From Aradus depressus (Eukaryota; Arthropoda; Insecta; Hemiptera; Aradidae), in NCBI GenBank assembly GCA_963662175.1, contig OY759219.1, positions 27,756,908 to 27,820,907 of the forward strand: 64,000 nucleotides of DNA, given 5' to 3'. The notes below the pieces were generated by a model, which did no database searches, was not told where the DNA came from, and was given only the letters and a program-made list of their open reading frames with translations. This document shows positions 32,301 to 35,393 of this stretch, piece after piece. Each line of letters starts with the position of its first letter. The stretch's first letter is position 1. A program made the position numbers and the translations under genes.

Positions 32301-34519
32301 ATATTTGTTTGGTCAGTACGAATTGAGAAGATTACGTTTCTGTTATCCACTCTTATGAGGGTCATATAGAAGAAAGGGAGAGAAGAGGAGAGCCCCTGCA
32401 CCGTTGGCCAGCGAGTCGTAAGAAGTGACTGAAGGTTACGGATGCTGAACCCATGTAACTGCCCCCTGACGAAAGGCGATGCACAAGTTGCAGTAGGTAG
32501 CCCGGTGACGGGTTACTGGGCCTCTGACAAAAAAAACTCTTACGTCTCACTAAAATAGTTGATAGCCATCAGTTATGAAAATATAATTATTTTTTGTTAT
32601 TTTAATGCTTTGCTGTTATTTTCGTATACACGTAAGAAATAAAACAGTAAGACAGTACTCGCCCGCTCGGTCGAATTGAAAATGAGTTTGGAACCTGATA
32701 AACATTATAGAGACAGTATAGTAACAATGAAAGAGAAAGTGGGAAGACACTAGTTGATCGGAGAAGAGTAGGGCTGGATATCGACCGAGAACAGGCGAGC
32801 CAGCTTGGTAGGACTGCAAGCCACGCCTTTAACCCCATTTGAAACATCCAAAACGAGACCAAATTCGAGCTATTTTTCGCTTTTTTATAATCAAGTAGGT
32901 ATCTATGATACGATTTAAACATTTCTACTTTTTATATTATTTTAATAGATTCTGATTCTACAAACCTGGTAAACTATAAGATTCACACAAGAACTACCGG
33001 CCTAATTATTTCATAAGTGGTGTTTGAAAAAATCATACTACATCGACTTTTGTACCATCTCGACGCCAACATCATTCCATTTCATCAAATTGGCTTTAGA
33101 GCTGAGCATTCGATCACCCAAGCTTCAACGGACTGTTCTCATGTAATCATTCAAAAATTCGAATATAAGTTTTCGCTCGAGTTTGATAATTACCGACCTC
33201 CGAATAAAGAAAAAATAATAATAATAAAAAAGTTGCCTGTGAATAACATTCCATAGAACAAATAAATAAACAAGGAGTTTTATAGTTAGATTAATTTCCA
33301 ACGAAATCGGCCAAGAAGAGGCTTCACTGCAAAACTCCAGAAACTGCTAACAAAATATATGTAGGACAGTGGCGTATATAGAAAAAAATTTCGGGGGGGG
33401 GGGGGGGGGGCCCACCAGGCCGATTTTATAAGGAAAAAAAAAGTATGACCTTTGTATTACCAGAGGTAACATCGGTAGCAGGATTGGCGGCCCCAGAGGG
33501 ACTTGTACCAGGAAAATTAAATTTTATTGTTTTTGTTTTTAACTTTTTTAATTTAATTTGAAGCTTTTTTAAAAAATAAACTCTAGAGCTAAGTATATCA
33601 GTTATGTAGTTATTTGTAAGTATTTGATGAAGACCAAAGAACTGTTTTTATGGGGGTTAAGAAATAAATTAAGTTTTTACGACAGACAAAAGTCAATTTA
33701 TAATTATTATATTTTGAATTAGGTATAATATTTTTGAGTTATAAAAAATAAGTGAATATATCAAATTAAAAAAATGGGTTCCTTTAGCTTGTTTTCTTTA
33801 CAAAACAAAGCCCAGGTTTCTTGGGACACCTGCAAACTTGTCCAGAACGTCTTCAGCGCCTATTTTCACATCTTAATTAATATTTTTTTTATTTCGGGGG
33901 GGGGGGGCGGGTCCCTTGGGCCCCCCCCCCCCCATATATACGCCACTGATGTAGGAACAAGAAGAAATTGTACATCTAGAATGAAAAATACCTGAATAAG
34001 AATTCTATTGATTTCATATCAGCAGAAGAGGATTTAGAGGTAGAGTGAAAACACTAGAATATAAATAATTCGAGCTAAATAAGTACAATGCTAGTGATTC
34101 GGTGGGGACAGGAACATAAGAAATCAATCATATTCCTCAAAGTGAAAATTCTAATAAGATTGGTCTCATTACAACACTGTGGTGATAGATTCTCTACAAT
34201 CAAAATTGGATATATAAATATTTTTTCATGGGATTGTTAAAAATTGGGGAAACAGAAATTTAAAAAAAAACAAATCTACAAAAAATTGATATTGTGCATT
34301 TGTGTTATTTCTAAACTACATAATGACACCAAAATAGATTTAAGTAACCTAACTATAATTACAGAAAGTTAAAGACTCTACAGAGGATGAATACTCCAAA
34401 ATACAGAAAAACCTCTCAATACTGAATAAGTCTTACCTTGGGTTCATTACTCCTGAAATTTGTATTTATCTTACCTCTGGGACAAGATTTTATGAAACGT
34501 TCAACTAGTGTAAGACCAT
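2386..34519 (-). CDS. SHIPPO/STPG (sperm-tail PG-rich repeat) protein gene, 11 exons recognised
   Basis: Eleven minus-strand exons have good splice sites and compatible phases: 34437-34519, 30976-31113, 27742-27867, 27252-27413, 25779-26018, 23770-23862, 20498-20651, 16503-16669, 11944-12033, 10460-10595, 2410-2522. Joined in order they give about 500 residues with no internal stop. The product carries spaced proline/glycine elements: TPSPAAY, KPGPTPLSY, FPGPGLY, WPGPGSH, GPGCYYP, SPGPGDY, VPGPDAY. These match STPG/SHIPPO repeats, known from ODF3/CIMAP- and STPG2-type proteins of axonemal and sperm-tail microtubules. A role in the sperm flagellum or cilia is inferred from family. Repeat number and length suggest an STPG2-like protein, but orthology is unproven. 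The gene spans over 32 kb because introns are packed with transposable elements. The start codon exon was not identified. If 2410 is not a splice donor, the frame ends at a TAG at 2386-2388. Confidence 0.85.
2410..2522 (-). CDS. STPG-type gene, last exon recognised, with VPGPDAY element
   Basis: Acceptor TGTTTCAG at 2523 onward. The exon has two bases of the split Asp codon plus 37 codons, from ALYSWDEYQTRQMRD to EVPGPDAYQ. At 2409 a plausible donor (CAG/GTCAGT) would lead to further exons outside the window. Reading through instead adds VSSDSLS and a TAG stop at 2386. Both are possible; I found no convincing coding exon between 1 and 2385. Confidence 0.75.
3225..3476 (-). pseudogene. Basic ORF fragment, probably transposon-derived
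   Basis: About 82 codons open, very basic (NRKYARNYRKRK, then KKPKKSSAEQMQELW). The latter looks like a degraded version of a KxxAERMRxYRxRRK motif seen in various eukaryotic transposon proteins. There are no splice sites linking it to neighbours. It sits inside an intron or the 3' flank of the STPG-type gene. Function unknown. Confidence 0.25.
3840..4545 (-). repeat. HP-family repeat copy, minus orientation
   Basis: It contains repeated HP modules (ATGTATCGACAAGAAA, then CCATAAGGACGACA, then AATCGGTCGAAGAG) and ends in the hairpin AGCCGGTGATTCACCGAT at about 4515-4532. Confidence 0.7.
4546..5800. other. Intron without recognised genes; one GC-rich patch
   Basis: AT-rich unique-looking sequence. 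A conspicuous GC-rich patch at about 5018-5072 (GGCAGCGGGCCAGAGGGGTG) is followed by a 14-base A run, as in a short processed insertion. No ORF, tRNA box or splice-ready coding block seen. Confidence 0.4.
5745..6260 (-). mobile_element. Penelope-like 3' remnant with hammerhead-like core
   Basis: At 5831-5862 the minus strand reads CTGACGA, a short GGT/GCC stem, then GAAAC and CGGTAGTT, the layout of Penelope-type hammerhead ribozymes. The adjoining 5745-5830 segment recurs inverted at about 18000-18055, so this is a repeat family. No reverse-transcriptase coding sequence remains. Confidence 0.5.
6577..6836 (-). repeat. HP-family repeat copy, minus orientation
   Basis: It begins with CTACTTCCCCAGCCATACGA and ends within the hairpin at CATTGCCGGTG. 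The LINE at 6850-8301 starts immediately after. A single module, about 260 bp. Confidence 0.7.
6850..8301 (+). mobile_element. 5'-truncated Jockey-type non-LTR retrotransposon with poly(A) tail
   Basis: It comprises the 3' part of ORF2 (open to 8086), a 3' UTR of about 180 bp, an AATAAA at about 8251 and a 35-base A tract ending at 8301. The N-terminal endonuclease and all of ORF1 are missing, the usual result of incomplete target-primed reverse transcription. A second copy of the same family lies at 50010-50766 (minus). Confidence 0.9.
6856..8086 (+). CDS. Jockey-type reverse transcriptase (ORF2, C-terminal part)
   Basis: About 410 codons without a stop. RT blocks in order: IPKPNKPEHDPSSFRPISLL, the GFRSFHSTTHQ block, LDISQAFDRVWH, AGVPQGSILAPLLY, the catalytic TYADDTAIL (YADD), and KYLGLTLDRRLTW. 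The thumb and C-terminal region end with NPPRRLKRVWHRDLL. It encodes RNA-directed DNA synthesis for retrotransposition. Full ORF2 proteins of this clade are about 900 residues, so the APE endonuclease half is absent. The first 10 or so codons of the open frame (6821-6855) are flanking HP/T-rich DNA and not part of the protein. The uninterrupted frame suggests a recent insertion, but it cannot be autonomous. Confidence 0.9.
8302..8878. other. Intron, nothing recognised
   Basis: Mixed-composition sequence with a C-rich patch near 8726-8760 and an AT microsatellite-like stretch at 8840-8880. No ORF or repeat match within this window seen. Confidence 0.4.
8879..9120 (+). mobile_element. tRNA-derived SINE copy (internally deleted)
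   Basis: tRNA-like head with degenerate box A (TAGATCAGTGG), box B region (TTCGAAACCC), then the family body CTTCGGATGGGACGTTAAGC and the end motif AGCCCGGGCATGAGTC. It lacks the ATAAAATAAACTTAAG segment seen in full copies. Confidence 0.8.
9448..10229 (-). mobile_element. Deleted hAT-superfamily element with 8-bp target duplication
   Basis: 782 bp, flanked by perfect 8-bp direct repeats CCTCTGAA (9440-9447 and 10230-10237), the hallmark target-site duplication of hAT transposons. The ends are inverted (GGATGTAAA at left, TTTACATCC at right) with subterminal CGATAG-rich inverted motifs. Inside is the start of a BED-finger transposase; the rest of the transposase is deleted. Confidence 0.85.
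9687..10031 (-). pseudogene. hAT transposase fragment, BED zinc finger, with in-frame stop
   Basis: From ATG at 10029-10031 it reads MSRKRNSNAWSYFDK, then KCRLCSAEYKTYGNTSNLKD, matching a BED finger (WxYF, CxxC, GNTSNL). A TAG at 9900-9902 falls where the finger's first histidine is expected, so zinc binding and translation are both lost. The same frame continues to 9687 with RYRILLNRIV and a GPFSVV segment like the start of the hAT core. The catalytic DDE region and dimerisation domain are absent. Confidence 0.8.
10460..10595 (-). CDS. STPG-type gene exon (KYVTPVTYHT to LLKKNT)
   Basis: Acceptor CATTCTCCAG, donor GTAATT, 136 bp, entering in phase 0 and ending in phase 1 after 45 codons. The basic product contains KGPTWVKSSLKRFEW. 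The leftover base makes Asp with the first two bases of the next exon (KKNT-D-ALYSW). Confidence 0.8.
10703..10980 (+). repeat. HP-family repeat copy, plus orientation, truncated
   Basis: It begins with the hairpin (CAGTGAATCACCGGC), then CGAATTAATCAATTAA, the CCACCGTTTG segment and the TACATTTATTACATCGGCAG module. It fades out before the CTTCCCC end. It lies in the intron downstream of the acceptor of the 10460-10595 exon. Confidence 0.7.
11135..11660 (+). repeat. Dispersed arthropod repeat with CCCGGCGTTGCCCGG signature
   Basis: It starts ACTAGCAGTAATACCCGGCG, a motif I know from widespread invertebrate repeats. It contains a 92-bp direct duplication (11310-11400 and 11430-11521, ending GATGCTGGGATGGACCAG). 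It closes with the also widespread CCGTTCGTGAGTTATAGCGG and CAGACATTTTCAGCTTTATA. The class of element is uncertain. Confidence 0.5.
11944..12033 (-). CDS. STPG-type gene exon with PPPRRIYDV element
   Basis: Acceptor TTTTGCAG, donor GTAAGT, 90 bp, phase 0 at both ends, 30 residues: DPPPRRIYDVRNKY to LKPLQKYSD. The PPPRRIYDV start is a degenerate STPG unit. Confidence 0.8.
12115..12715 (+). repeat. HP-family repeat copy interrupted by a SINE
   Basis: HP sequence (CCAGTCGACCGTTTGCGCTA through TTCATTACATCGACAGTTAT) runs to 12250, is interrupted by the SINE 12255-12597, and resumes at 12598 with a second ACATCGACAGTTATT followed by TTTGTGTTAAGCCTCCC. Confidence 0.8.
12255..12597 (+). mobile_element. 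tRNA-derived SINE, full length, with target-site duplication
   Basis: About 343 bp. tRNA-like head with box A (TAGCTCAGTGG) and box B (GGTTCGTAACCC) of an RNA polymerase III promoter, body with CTTCGGATGGGAC, end GGGCATGAGTCATAAAACC and tail CTAACCTAA. It is flanked by ACATCGACAGTTATT (12236-12250 and 12598-12612), showing retrotransposition into HP. It is the best reference copy in the window. Confidence 0.9.
12716..13250. other. AT-rich intron, nothing recognised
   Basis: Long A/T-rich runs including a short TATATATA microsatellite. No coding-like block. Confidence 0.4.
13265..14040 (-). mobile_element. Penelope-like retroelement remnant
   Basis: The minus strand at 14035-13855 encodes a C-terminal fragment with NTKILDREINYYKRLTLEMV and YIAKTSNTVNFRTDTNNLS, ending in TGA at 13855. 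This matches the end of the GIY-YIG endonuclease region of Penelope-like elements (the KILDxE...KRLxxEMxxI pattern). Downstream at 13285-13320 is a hammerhead-like core (CTGATGATGATATGAAAT...CGAAACGTT). 5'-truncated: no RT domain. Confidence 0.7.
14095..14276 (+). repeat. HP-family 3' half
   Basis: It contains GATACATTCATTCTATCGG, then the GAATTCCGTTGAAAAATCCG and GACCGATTGCGTAACTTCCC sequences that close plus-orientation HP copies. The 65-codon open frame across it is not a gene. Confidence 0.6.
14800..15250 (-). repeat. HP-family repeat copy, minus orientation, several modules
   Basis: It starts with poly(T) and ACTTCCCCAAATAGACGAAG and carries three module starts (GAATGTATCGACACGAAA, GAATGTATCGACAGAATA and a degenerate third). 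The hairpin end is lost. Confidence 0.7.
15505..15540 (-). ncRNA. Hammerhead-like core, Penelope-type remnant
   Basis: The minus strand reads CTGAGGA, then a loop, then GTCGAAATCACTAG: the conserved CUGANGA and GAAA boxes at normal spacing. Pairing of stem II is poor, so activity is doubtful. Confidence 0.35.
15592..15829 (-). mobile_element. tRNA-derived SINE copy, tail-truncated
   Basis: From GTGGGAGTCCTAAATTTTGC through CGTCCCATCCGAAGGACGG to the tRNA-like head ACTGAGCTACCGGCGCCCTC. It lacks the GGGCATGAGTC end, so it is truncated relative to 12255-12597. Confidence 0.85.
15955..16329 (+). repeat. HP-family repeat copy, plus orientation
   Basis: About 375 bp: CCAGTCGACTGTTTGCGCTA, the GATAAATTCATTACC module, TTTCCTTCATCCGATATAGC, and the ending GTTGGGGAAATAAAA. 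It is the second most complete single-length copy after 50088-50468. The hairpin start is degraded. Confidence 0.75.
16503..16669 (-). CDS. STPG-type gene exon with GPGCYYP and SPGPGDY elements
   Basis: Acceptor ATTTCAG, donor GTATTC, 167 bp (two bases of the split Gly codon plus 55 codons), ending in phase 0. It runs from PGCYYPRNYTVEY to SPGPGDYLLQ, giving two PG-rich repeats with an acidic linker SDEEES. It is the clearest STPG exon in the window. Confidence 0.9.
16670..17260. other. AT-rich intron, nothing recognised
   Basis: Sequence between the acceptor side of the 16503-16669 exon and the Penelope-type remnant. No ORF of note or repeat match seen. Confidence 0.4.
17265..18055 (-). mobile_element. 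Penelope-type terminal remnant with hammerhead-like core
   Basis: At 17265-17297 the minus strand reads CCTGACGATGGTGTTAAGCC then GAAAGCGATGGCTT, close to the 5831-5862 copy. The end at about 18000-18055 is the reverse complement of 5745-5830, so related termini occur in opposite orientations. The AT-rich middle (17400-17990) has no coding sequence. Confidence 0.45.
18056..18301. mobile_element. MITE-like element, about 245 bp
   Basis: Terminal inverted repeats of about 27 bp: ATTGAAGGGACGAGTGGATA at the left and TATCCACTCGCCCCTTCAAT at the right. Non-coding, AT-rich interior. Superfamily not assignable because no clear target duplication was seen. Confidence 0.7.
18706..19090 (+). repeat. 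HP-family repeat copy, plus orientation
   Basis: CTTCTCCAGAACGAATTAAA, then CAAAACTAATCAACCG, the CCGATTAGATCGGTATTTAT module, the CCTTCGGGGGCGATT motif and TACATTCATTCTATCGGGAG. The hairpin is mutated. The open frames of 60 or so codons here are spurious. Confidence 0.7.
19373..19713 (-). mobile_element. tRNA-derived SINE, near full length
   Basis: From the tail TTAGGTTAGGTTTTATGACT and GCCCGGGCTTC through the body to the head ACCGGCGCCC. Box B complement (GGTTTCGAACCC) is intact. It lies in the intron downstream of the 20498-20651 exon. Confidence 0.9.
19714..20490. other. Intron, nothing firmly recognised
   Basis: AT-rich. A plus-strand frame at 20225-20407 ends EPFEPRRQDFHTWLKDIHG and looks slightly protein-like. 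It has no recognisable family and could be transposon debris. Confidence 0.3.
20498..20651 (-). CDS. STPG-type gene exon, NPLIYDVPP segment
   Basis: Acceptor TTGTTCAG, donor GTAAGA, 154 bp, entering in phase 0 and ending in phase 1, 51 residues plus one base. It starts RETFVVGDITENPLIYDVPP and ends LNTYPV. The split codon with the next exon makes Gly and builds the repeat TYPV-GPGCYYP across the intron. That frame repair strongly supports the gene model. Confidence 0.85.
20735..20835 (-). ncRNA. Hammerhead-like core, Penelope-type remnant
   Basis: The minus strand at about 20830-20785 reads CTGAAAAAGGCTCAGTCAAT then GCCGAAAGCTTGTTTT. GGC/GCC can form stem II and the GAAA box is present, but CUGANGA is mutated to CTGAAAA. 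The upstream arm (GAAAGAAAGGCTCAG) partly repeats it. Confidence 0.35.
20921..20985 (+). repeat. Possible pogo/Tigger-like terminal inverted repeat
   Basis: ACAGTAGACTCTCCTTTATC followed by CGGCG and a second TTATCCGGCG resembles the CAGTAGA-type terminus of pogo-like elements. I did not find the matching inverted end nearby, so this is a one-ended relic at best. Confidence 0.3.
21285..21540 (-). repeat. HP-family fragment, minus orientation
   Basis: Two module pieces (TTTTGACACGAAATTTCATA, ACCCTTCAAAGACGACAC, then CAAAAACCGCAATAACTGCC) and a mutated terminus GTAGTAGGGATGTACACTG. Confidence 0.55.
21634..21831. mobile_element. Penelope-type inverted fragment with hammerhead-like core
   Basis: Perfect 24-bp inverted ends (TTATTGGAAATCGAGGTTCT at left, complement at 21807-21831). 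Between them at 21744-21785 the plus strand reads CCCTGAAGAAG, a weak stem, then TTTTCGAAACGTTGGCC: CUGANGA and GAAA boxes. Confidence 0.45.
22535..22805. ncRNA. Two hammerhead-like cores
   Basis: At 22778-22802 (+) the sequence CTGATGAGAGATGTCGAAAT followed by GTC has both invariant boxes plus a GTC cleavage-type triplet, but a very short stem II. At about 22545-22575 (-) ACTGATGTTGGAG is followed by TTTTCGAAACGTTG. Both are probably Penelope-type relics. Confidence 0.35.
22869..23130 (-). mobile_element. tRNA-derived SINE, head missing
   Basis: The end TTATGACTCATGCCCGGGCT and body down to CCCAGATAAAATAAACTAA are present. The tRNA-like head is absent, a 5' truncation. Confidence 0.85.
23297..23556 (+). 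mobile_element. tRNA-derived SINE, diverged and internally deleted
   Basis: Head GAGGGCACCGGTAGCTCAGA with box B AGGTTCGAAACCC, a shortened body, and the end AAAGCCCGGGCATGAGTC. The minus-strand open frame across it (23294-23680) is not a gene. Confidence 0.85.
23770..23862 (-). CDS. STPG-type gene exon with WPGPGSH element
   Basis: Acceptor TTTTTCAG, donor GTAGTA, 93 bp, phase 0 at both ends, 31 residues from NWPGPGSHLCNFDV to LPRGK. The repeat begins immediately after the splice site (RK then NWPGPG across the junction), consistent with one repeat per exon. Confidence 0.85.
23948..24335 (-). repeat. HP-family repeat copy, minus orientation
   Basis: TTTGCCAGCTATACGAAGTA start, two modules (GAATGTATCGACATCGG and GAATGTATTGACAGGAAA), and the end CATTGCAGGTGATTCACC. 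It follows the acceptor side of the 23770-23862 exon. Confidence 0.75.
24490..25060. repeat. Inverted-repeat element with CAGTGAATCATGTCCCTCGG arms
   Basis: 24626-24692 is the reverse complement of 24987-25052 (shared GCAATGCTACAA and the outer TGAATCATGTCCCTCG). A third partial copy of that outer motif is at 24498-24517. At 24540-24605 the minus strand carries a tRNA-like GGTAATTCAGTGGTTA. Probably a MITE or composite. Confidence 0.5.
25430..25600 (-). ncRNA. Hammerhead-like core in a repeated segment
   Basis: The minus strand at about 25533-25495 reads CTGATGATGACGGAATTGCG then TTGAAACTTGGTT. The same segment recurs at 31610-31720 in the same orientation (TTTCAACG and CGTCATCACCAGTGGCA on the plus strand). 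CUGANGA and GAAA are intact here. Confidence 0.4.
25779..26018 (-). CDS. STPG-type gene exon with FPGPGLY element (largest exon)
   Basis: Acceptor TTTTTTTCAG, donor GTAAGC, 240 bp, phase 0 at both ends, 80 residues from YELNGATRQY to NDRVALRK. It contains TSFPGPGLYDLLDKPP, a canonical SHIPPO repeat. This is followed by a charged, probably helical stretch (QQIWDEMVREKKRA). The open frame runs into intron sequence past 25779; the splice donor is the more likely end. Confidence 0.9.
26526..27190. mobile_element. MITE-like element with long terminal inverted repeats
   Basis: The left arm 26526-26705 and right arm 27070-27190 are inverted copies (ATATCGATGGTCC, then GAAGAAAGTCGTTATTCAG). The left arm contains an extra internal tandem copy of GTCAATAAGGTCG-type sequence, making it about 60 bp longer. 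Inner inverted motif AAAAATTGCAAATGCTA flanks an A/T-rich centre. No coding sequence. Confidence 0.8.
27252..27413 (-). CDS. STPG-type gene exon with two PPRxxY elements
   Basis: Acceptor TTTTACAG, donor GTAAAT, 162 bp, phase 0 at both ends, 54 residues from LCLGKPPRYGY to KPIPFP. It carries PPRYGY and PPRGIY, degenerate PG-rich units. It continues in frame to YELNGATRQY in the next exon. Confidence 0.85.
27465..27668 (-). mobile_element. tRNA-derived SINE, 3' part only
   Basis: TTATTTTGACTCAAGACCGG through CCTACCCTAAATTTTTATTC and a degraded CTAACGATC. Head missing. It lies in the intron between exons 27742-27867 and 27252-27413. Confidence 0.75.
27742..27867 (-). CDS. STPG-type gene exon with KPGPTPLSY element
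   Basis: Acceptor TTTTTGTAG, donor GTATTA, 126 bp, phase 0 at both ends, 42 residues from GVSSPRNRTP to QTIPGK. It contains HKPGPTPLSYDVDE, a good STPG match. An AT-rich tandem repeat (27868-28010) abuts the acceptor side. Confidence 0.85.
27868..28010. repeat. AT-rich tandem repeat, period about 38 bp
   Basis: About 3.5 copies of a unit containing AACAGAATATATAATACAAT and TCAACATAAAATATATA, the third enlarged by an internal duplication. It abuts the acceptor of the exon 27742-27867. Confidence 0.85.
28198..28960. mobile_element. Inverted-repeat element of unknown class with an ORF fragment
   Basis: About 38-bp inverted ends (ATGAGGAGGTGGGATTCAAA at left; complement AACCTGTTTTTGAATCTCAC at right). 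Inside, a minus-strand open frame of 91 codons (28603-28878) contains KTGRRMLKNLVWSITEEFSQ and a cysteine-containing segment. I do not recognise it; it could be a remnant of a transposase. Confidence 0.45.
29050..29341 (+). repeat. Duplicated segment, empty-site partner of 43143-43760
   Basis: About 290 bp (GTGTGAACAATTACTTTAGG through ATTATATTCAAGTTATTACT) matches 43143-43338 plus 43697-43760, which are separated there by a SINE. Both copies run directly into a minus-strand SINE, so the unit includes that junction. Confidence 0.8.
29342..29648 (-). mobile_element. tRNA-derived SINE copy
   Basis: Standard end TTATGACTCATGCCCGGGCT, a deletion near 29390, body CGTCCCATCCGAAGGACG, and a degenerate head ACTGAGCTATCACCACCCTC. 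Confidence 0.8.
29737..30130. repeat. 33-bp perfect inverted repeat, 325 bp apart
   Basis: ATGAGGAGTTTGGAGCCAGA GCGGACCAAC at the left is exactly reverse-complemented at 30096-30130. It may be the inverted end of a Penelope-type or other element. It overlaps the 29931-30245 frame. Confidence 0.6.
29931..30245 (+). pseudogene. Unidentified 104-codon ORF fragment
   Basis: It opens MDHTAFKNFIEHKKGSL and ends DDPSVYNREPNF before TGA. Composition is protein-like (SWSALAPNSSY, then TLTKKLFFYEQIIDD). No family recognised. The surrounding inverted repeat and the adjacent Penelope-like element suggest a transposon fragment, not a host gene. Confidence 0.3.
30314..30908 (-). mobile_element. Penelope-like remnant with inverted ends and poly-G tracts
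   Basis: Perfect inverted ends of about 46 bp (CTAATGAATAAAAAACTTAA outward at left, its complement at 30862-30907), flanked by TA. The minus strand at 30845-30640 encodes a Penelope-type C-terminus: KPNILHLASKG, then GRELSLLEAMEINKYNK and LLNEQTDLNHSPLLN, stop TAG 30640. A hammerhead-like CTTGAGAATG...GAGTGAAATA lies at about 30410-30375. Two G runs (30427-30438 and 30488-30512) fall between coding end and terminus. Confidence 0.7.
30976..31113 (-). CDS. STPG-type gene exon with PSPAAY element
   Basis: Acceptor TTTCAG, donor GTAAGT, 138 bp, phase 0 at both ends, 46 residues from VPSPAKVRFR to KNKIL. It contains TPSPAAYTIKY, a PG-rich repeat variant with Ser/Ala for Gly. The Penelope-like remnant at 30314-30908 lies just downstream in the intron. 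Confidence 0.8.
31200..31580. repeat. GA/GT-rich sequence and short tandem motif
   Basis: 31290-31340 is G-rich (GAGTGTGGTGGGGGAGAGGG). 31511-31555 has about four copies of a degenerate GTGCTTGNNT motif. No gene seen. Confidence 0.45.
31590..31750 (-). ncRNA. Hammerhead-like core, second copy of the 25430-25600 segment
   Basis: The plus strand reads CCAACCAGAAACATTTTCAA, then CGTCATCACCAGTGGCAC. The minus strand therefore has CTGGTGATGACG and TTGAAAATG, with CUGANGA mutated to CTGGTGA. Confidence 0.3.
31800..32560 (+). pseudogene. Degraded coding-like region, probable retroelement debris
   Basis: Higher GC than the flanks. Partial plus-strand frames include VVSGKQLALIEETAGKHSAP and RIGDYEGQSQDNERVVKK, interrupted by stops. 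It could be an old retroelement ORF; I cannot name the family. Confidence 0.25.
32945..33140 (+). pseudogene. Non-LTR reverse transcriptase fragment
   Basis: A frame-broken relic: FYKPGK, then DSHKNYRP, then VFEKIILHRLLYHLD and IPFHQIGFRAEHSITQ. This is the RT N-terminal block order (IPKPGK, NYRPISL, KxxEKIxxxRL, QFGFRxxHST) of Jockey-like LINEs. Only about 65 codons remain. Confidence 0.75.
33280..33366 (-). repeat. HP-family fragment
   Basis: AACGAAATCGGCCAAGAAGA, then CTCCAGAAACTGCTAAC, matching the HP module. It carries the target site of the adjacent hAT element. Confidence 0.5.
33367..33948. mobile_element. Non-autonomous hAT element with G-rich termini
   Basis: 582 bp with terminal inverted repeats CAGTGGCGTATATA / TATATACGCCACTG and perfect 8-bp target duplications ATGTAGGA (33359-33366 and 33949-33956). 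Subterminal G runs (33395-33410 on +) face C runs (33921-33933) as part of the inverted repeat. AT-rich, non-coding interior. CAGTGGCG termini with 8-bp duplications are typical of hAT elements. Confidence 0.9.
34437..34519 (-). CDS. STPG-type gene, most upstream exon recognised
   Basis: Acceptor TTTATTTTAG precedes 34519 and donor GTAAGA follows 34437. The exon begins with two bases of a split codon and encodes 27 residues starting GLTLVERFIKSCPRGK and ending NEPK in phase 0. This joins directly to VPSPAK of the next exon. The CPRGK segment resembles degenerate SHIPPO elements. An upstream exon ending in phase 1 is required. A 13-nt candidate lies at 34737-34749. Confidence 0.7.
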
Positions 34520-34736
34520 CTAAAATAAATTCATAGTGTGAAAAAATGAATACTTATTGTTTTAATTTTGTATTTTTAAATATAATTTCTACTTGTTTCT
34601 ATTAAAAGAATCGCACCAGAAAAGAGCCCCTAATATTCGCCGAAAAAAATAAATAACAAATAGTTTTGATAACACAAAATGAATAGAATAAGGTTTACAG
34701 TTTAGATTAATTAATCATAATCGTACTCGATTTCAC

Positions 34737-34749
34737 CATTACTAAGTCC
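34737..34749 (-). CDS. Possible 13-nt microexon of the STPG-type gene
   Basis: After an acceptor-like TTTACTTTCAG comes GGACTTAGTAATG followed by GTGAAA. Joined to 34437-34519 it would restore phase (GLSN-D-GLTL). The short length and weak donor make this speculative. Confidence 0.2.
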
Positions 34750-35315
34750 CTGAAAGTAAACATATCTATATATATTAACTATTTGTACATTAATGATATA
34801 CTATTTGTATAAATGCACTCTCTAAAAAAAATGTCACTATGTTGCCCCAGGTACTGTTCTACTCGATGAGAATAATTACCTGGATGTTTTGTTAATTCAG
34901 ATGAAACCATAATTTTTCAGTATCTGGCTCAATGAATTACTACAATTATTTAAACTAATGACATACTTCAGTATAGTGAGGTTAAAAAAAATCCAAATAG
35001 GATCACGTACAGGTTATAATGAAAATATATTAATTATCTAATTATTTGGATATACCATTTGTTCCTGAATTCTCAAGTAACGTAATACTTAAACATTTGA
35101 AAATGTTTGCGAATTTTACATTTTCTTGCTTTTAAAAAAAAAAAAAACTTTATTATATATTTTTTTTAAGGTTGCCGACTGGCAACTTTACCAATTAAAC
35201 CACACTGCGGTAATTTTAAAGCTTGATATGAAGTTTATATGTAATGATAGTTCATTTATCTTTTAGCAAACGCAATAATAGTAAATTGTTTGCTCATAGG
35301 AATTCGTTCTAATAA

Positions 35316-35393
35316 TTAATATTTCTTTTTTTCATTAATAAATTTAAATTCTCTGGTTCTTTGTTCGTAGCCCATTAACTGTCGAGTAATGTA
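35316..35393 (-). CDS. Weak candidate terminal exon
   Basis: After acceptor-like TTTTTTACAG the minus strand reads YITRQLMGYEQRTREFKF and INEKKKY before TAA. Composition is coding-like but it is only 25 codons, with no partner exon identified. Confidence 0.15.
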   Translation of the reverse strand, partial: YITRQLMGYEQRTREFKFINEKKKY

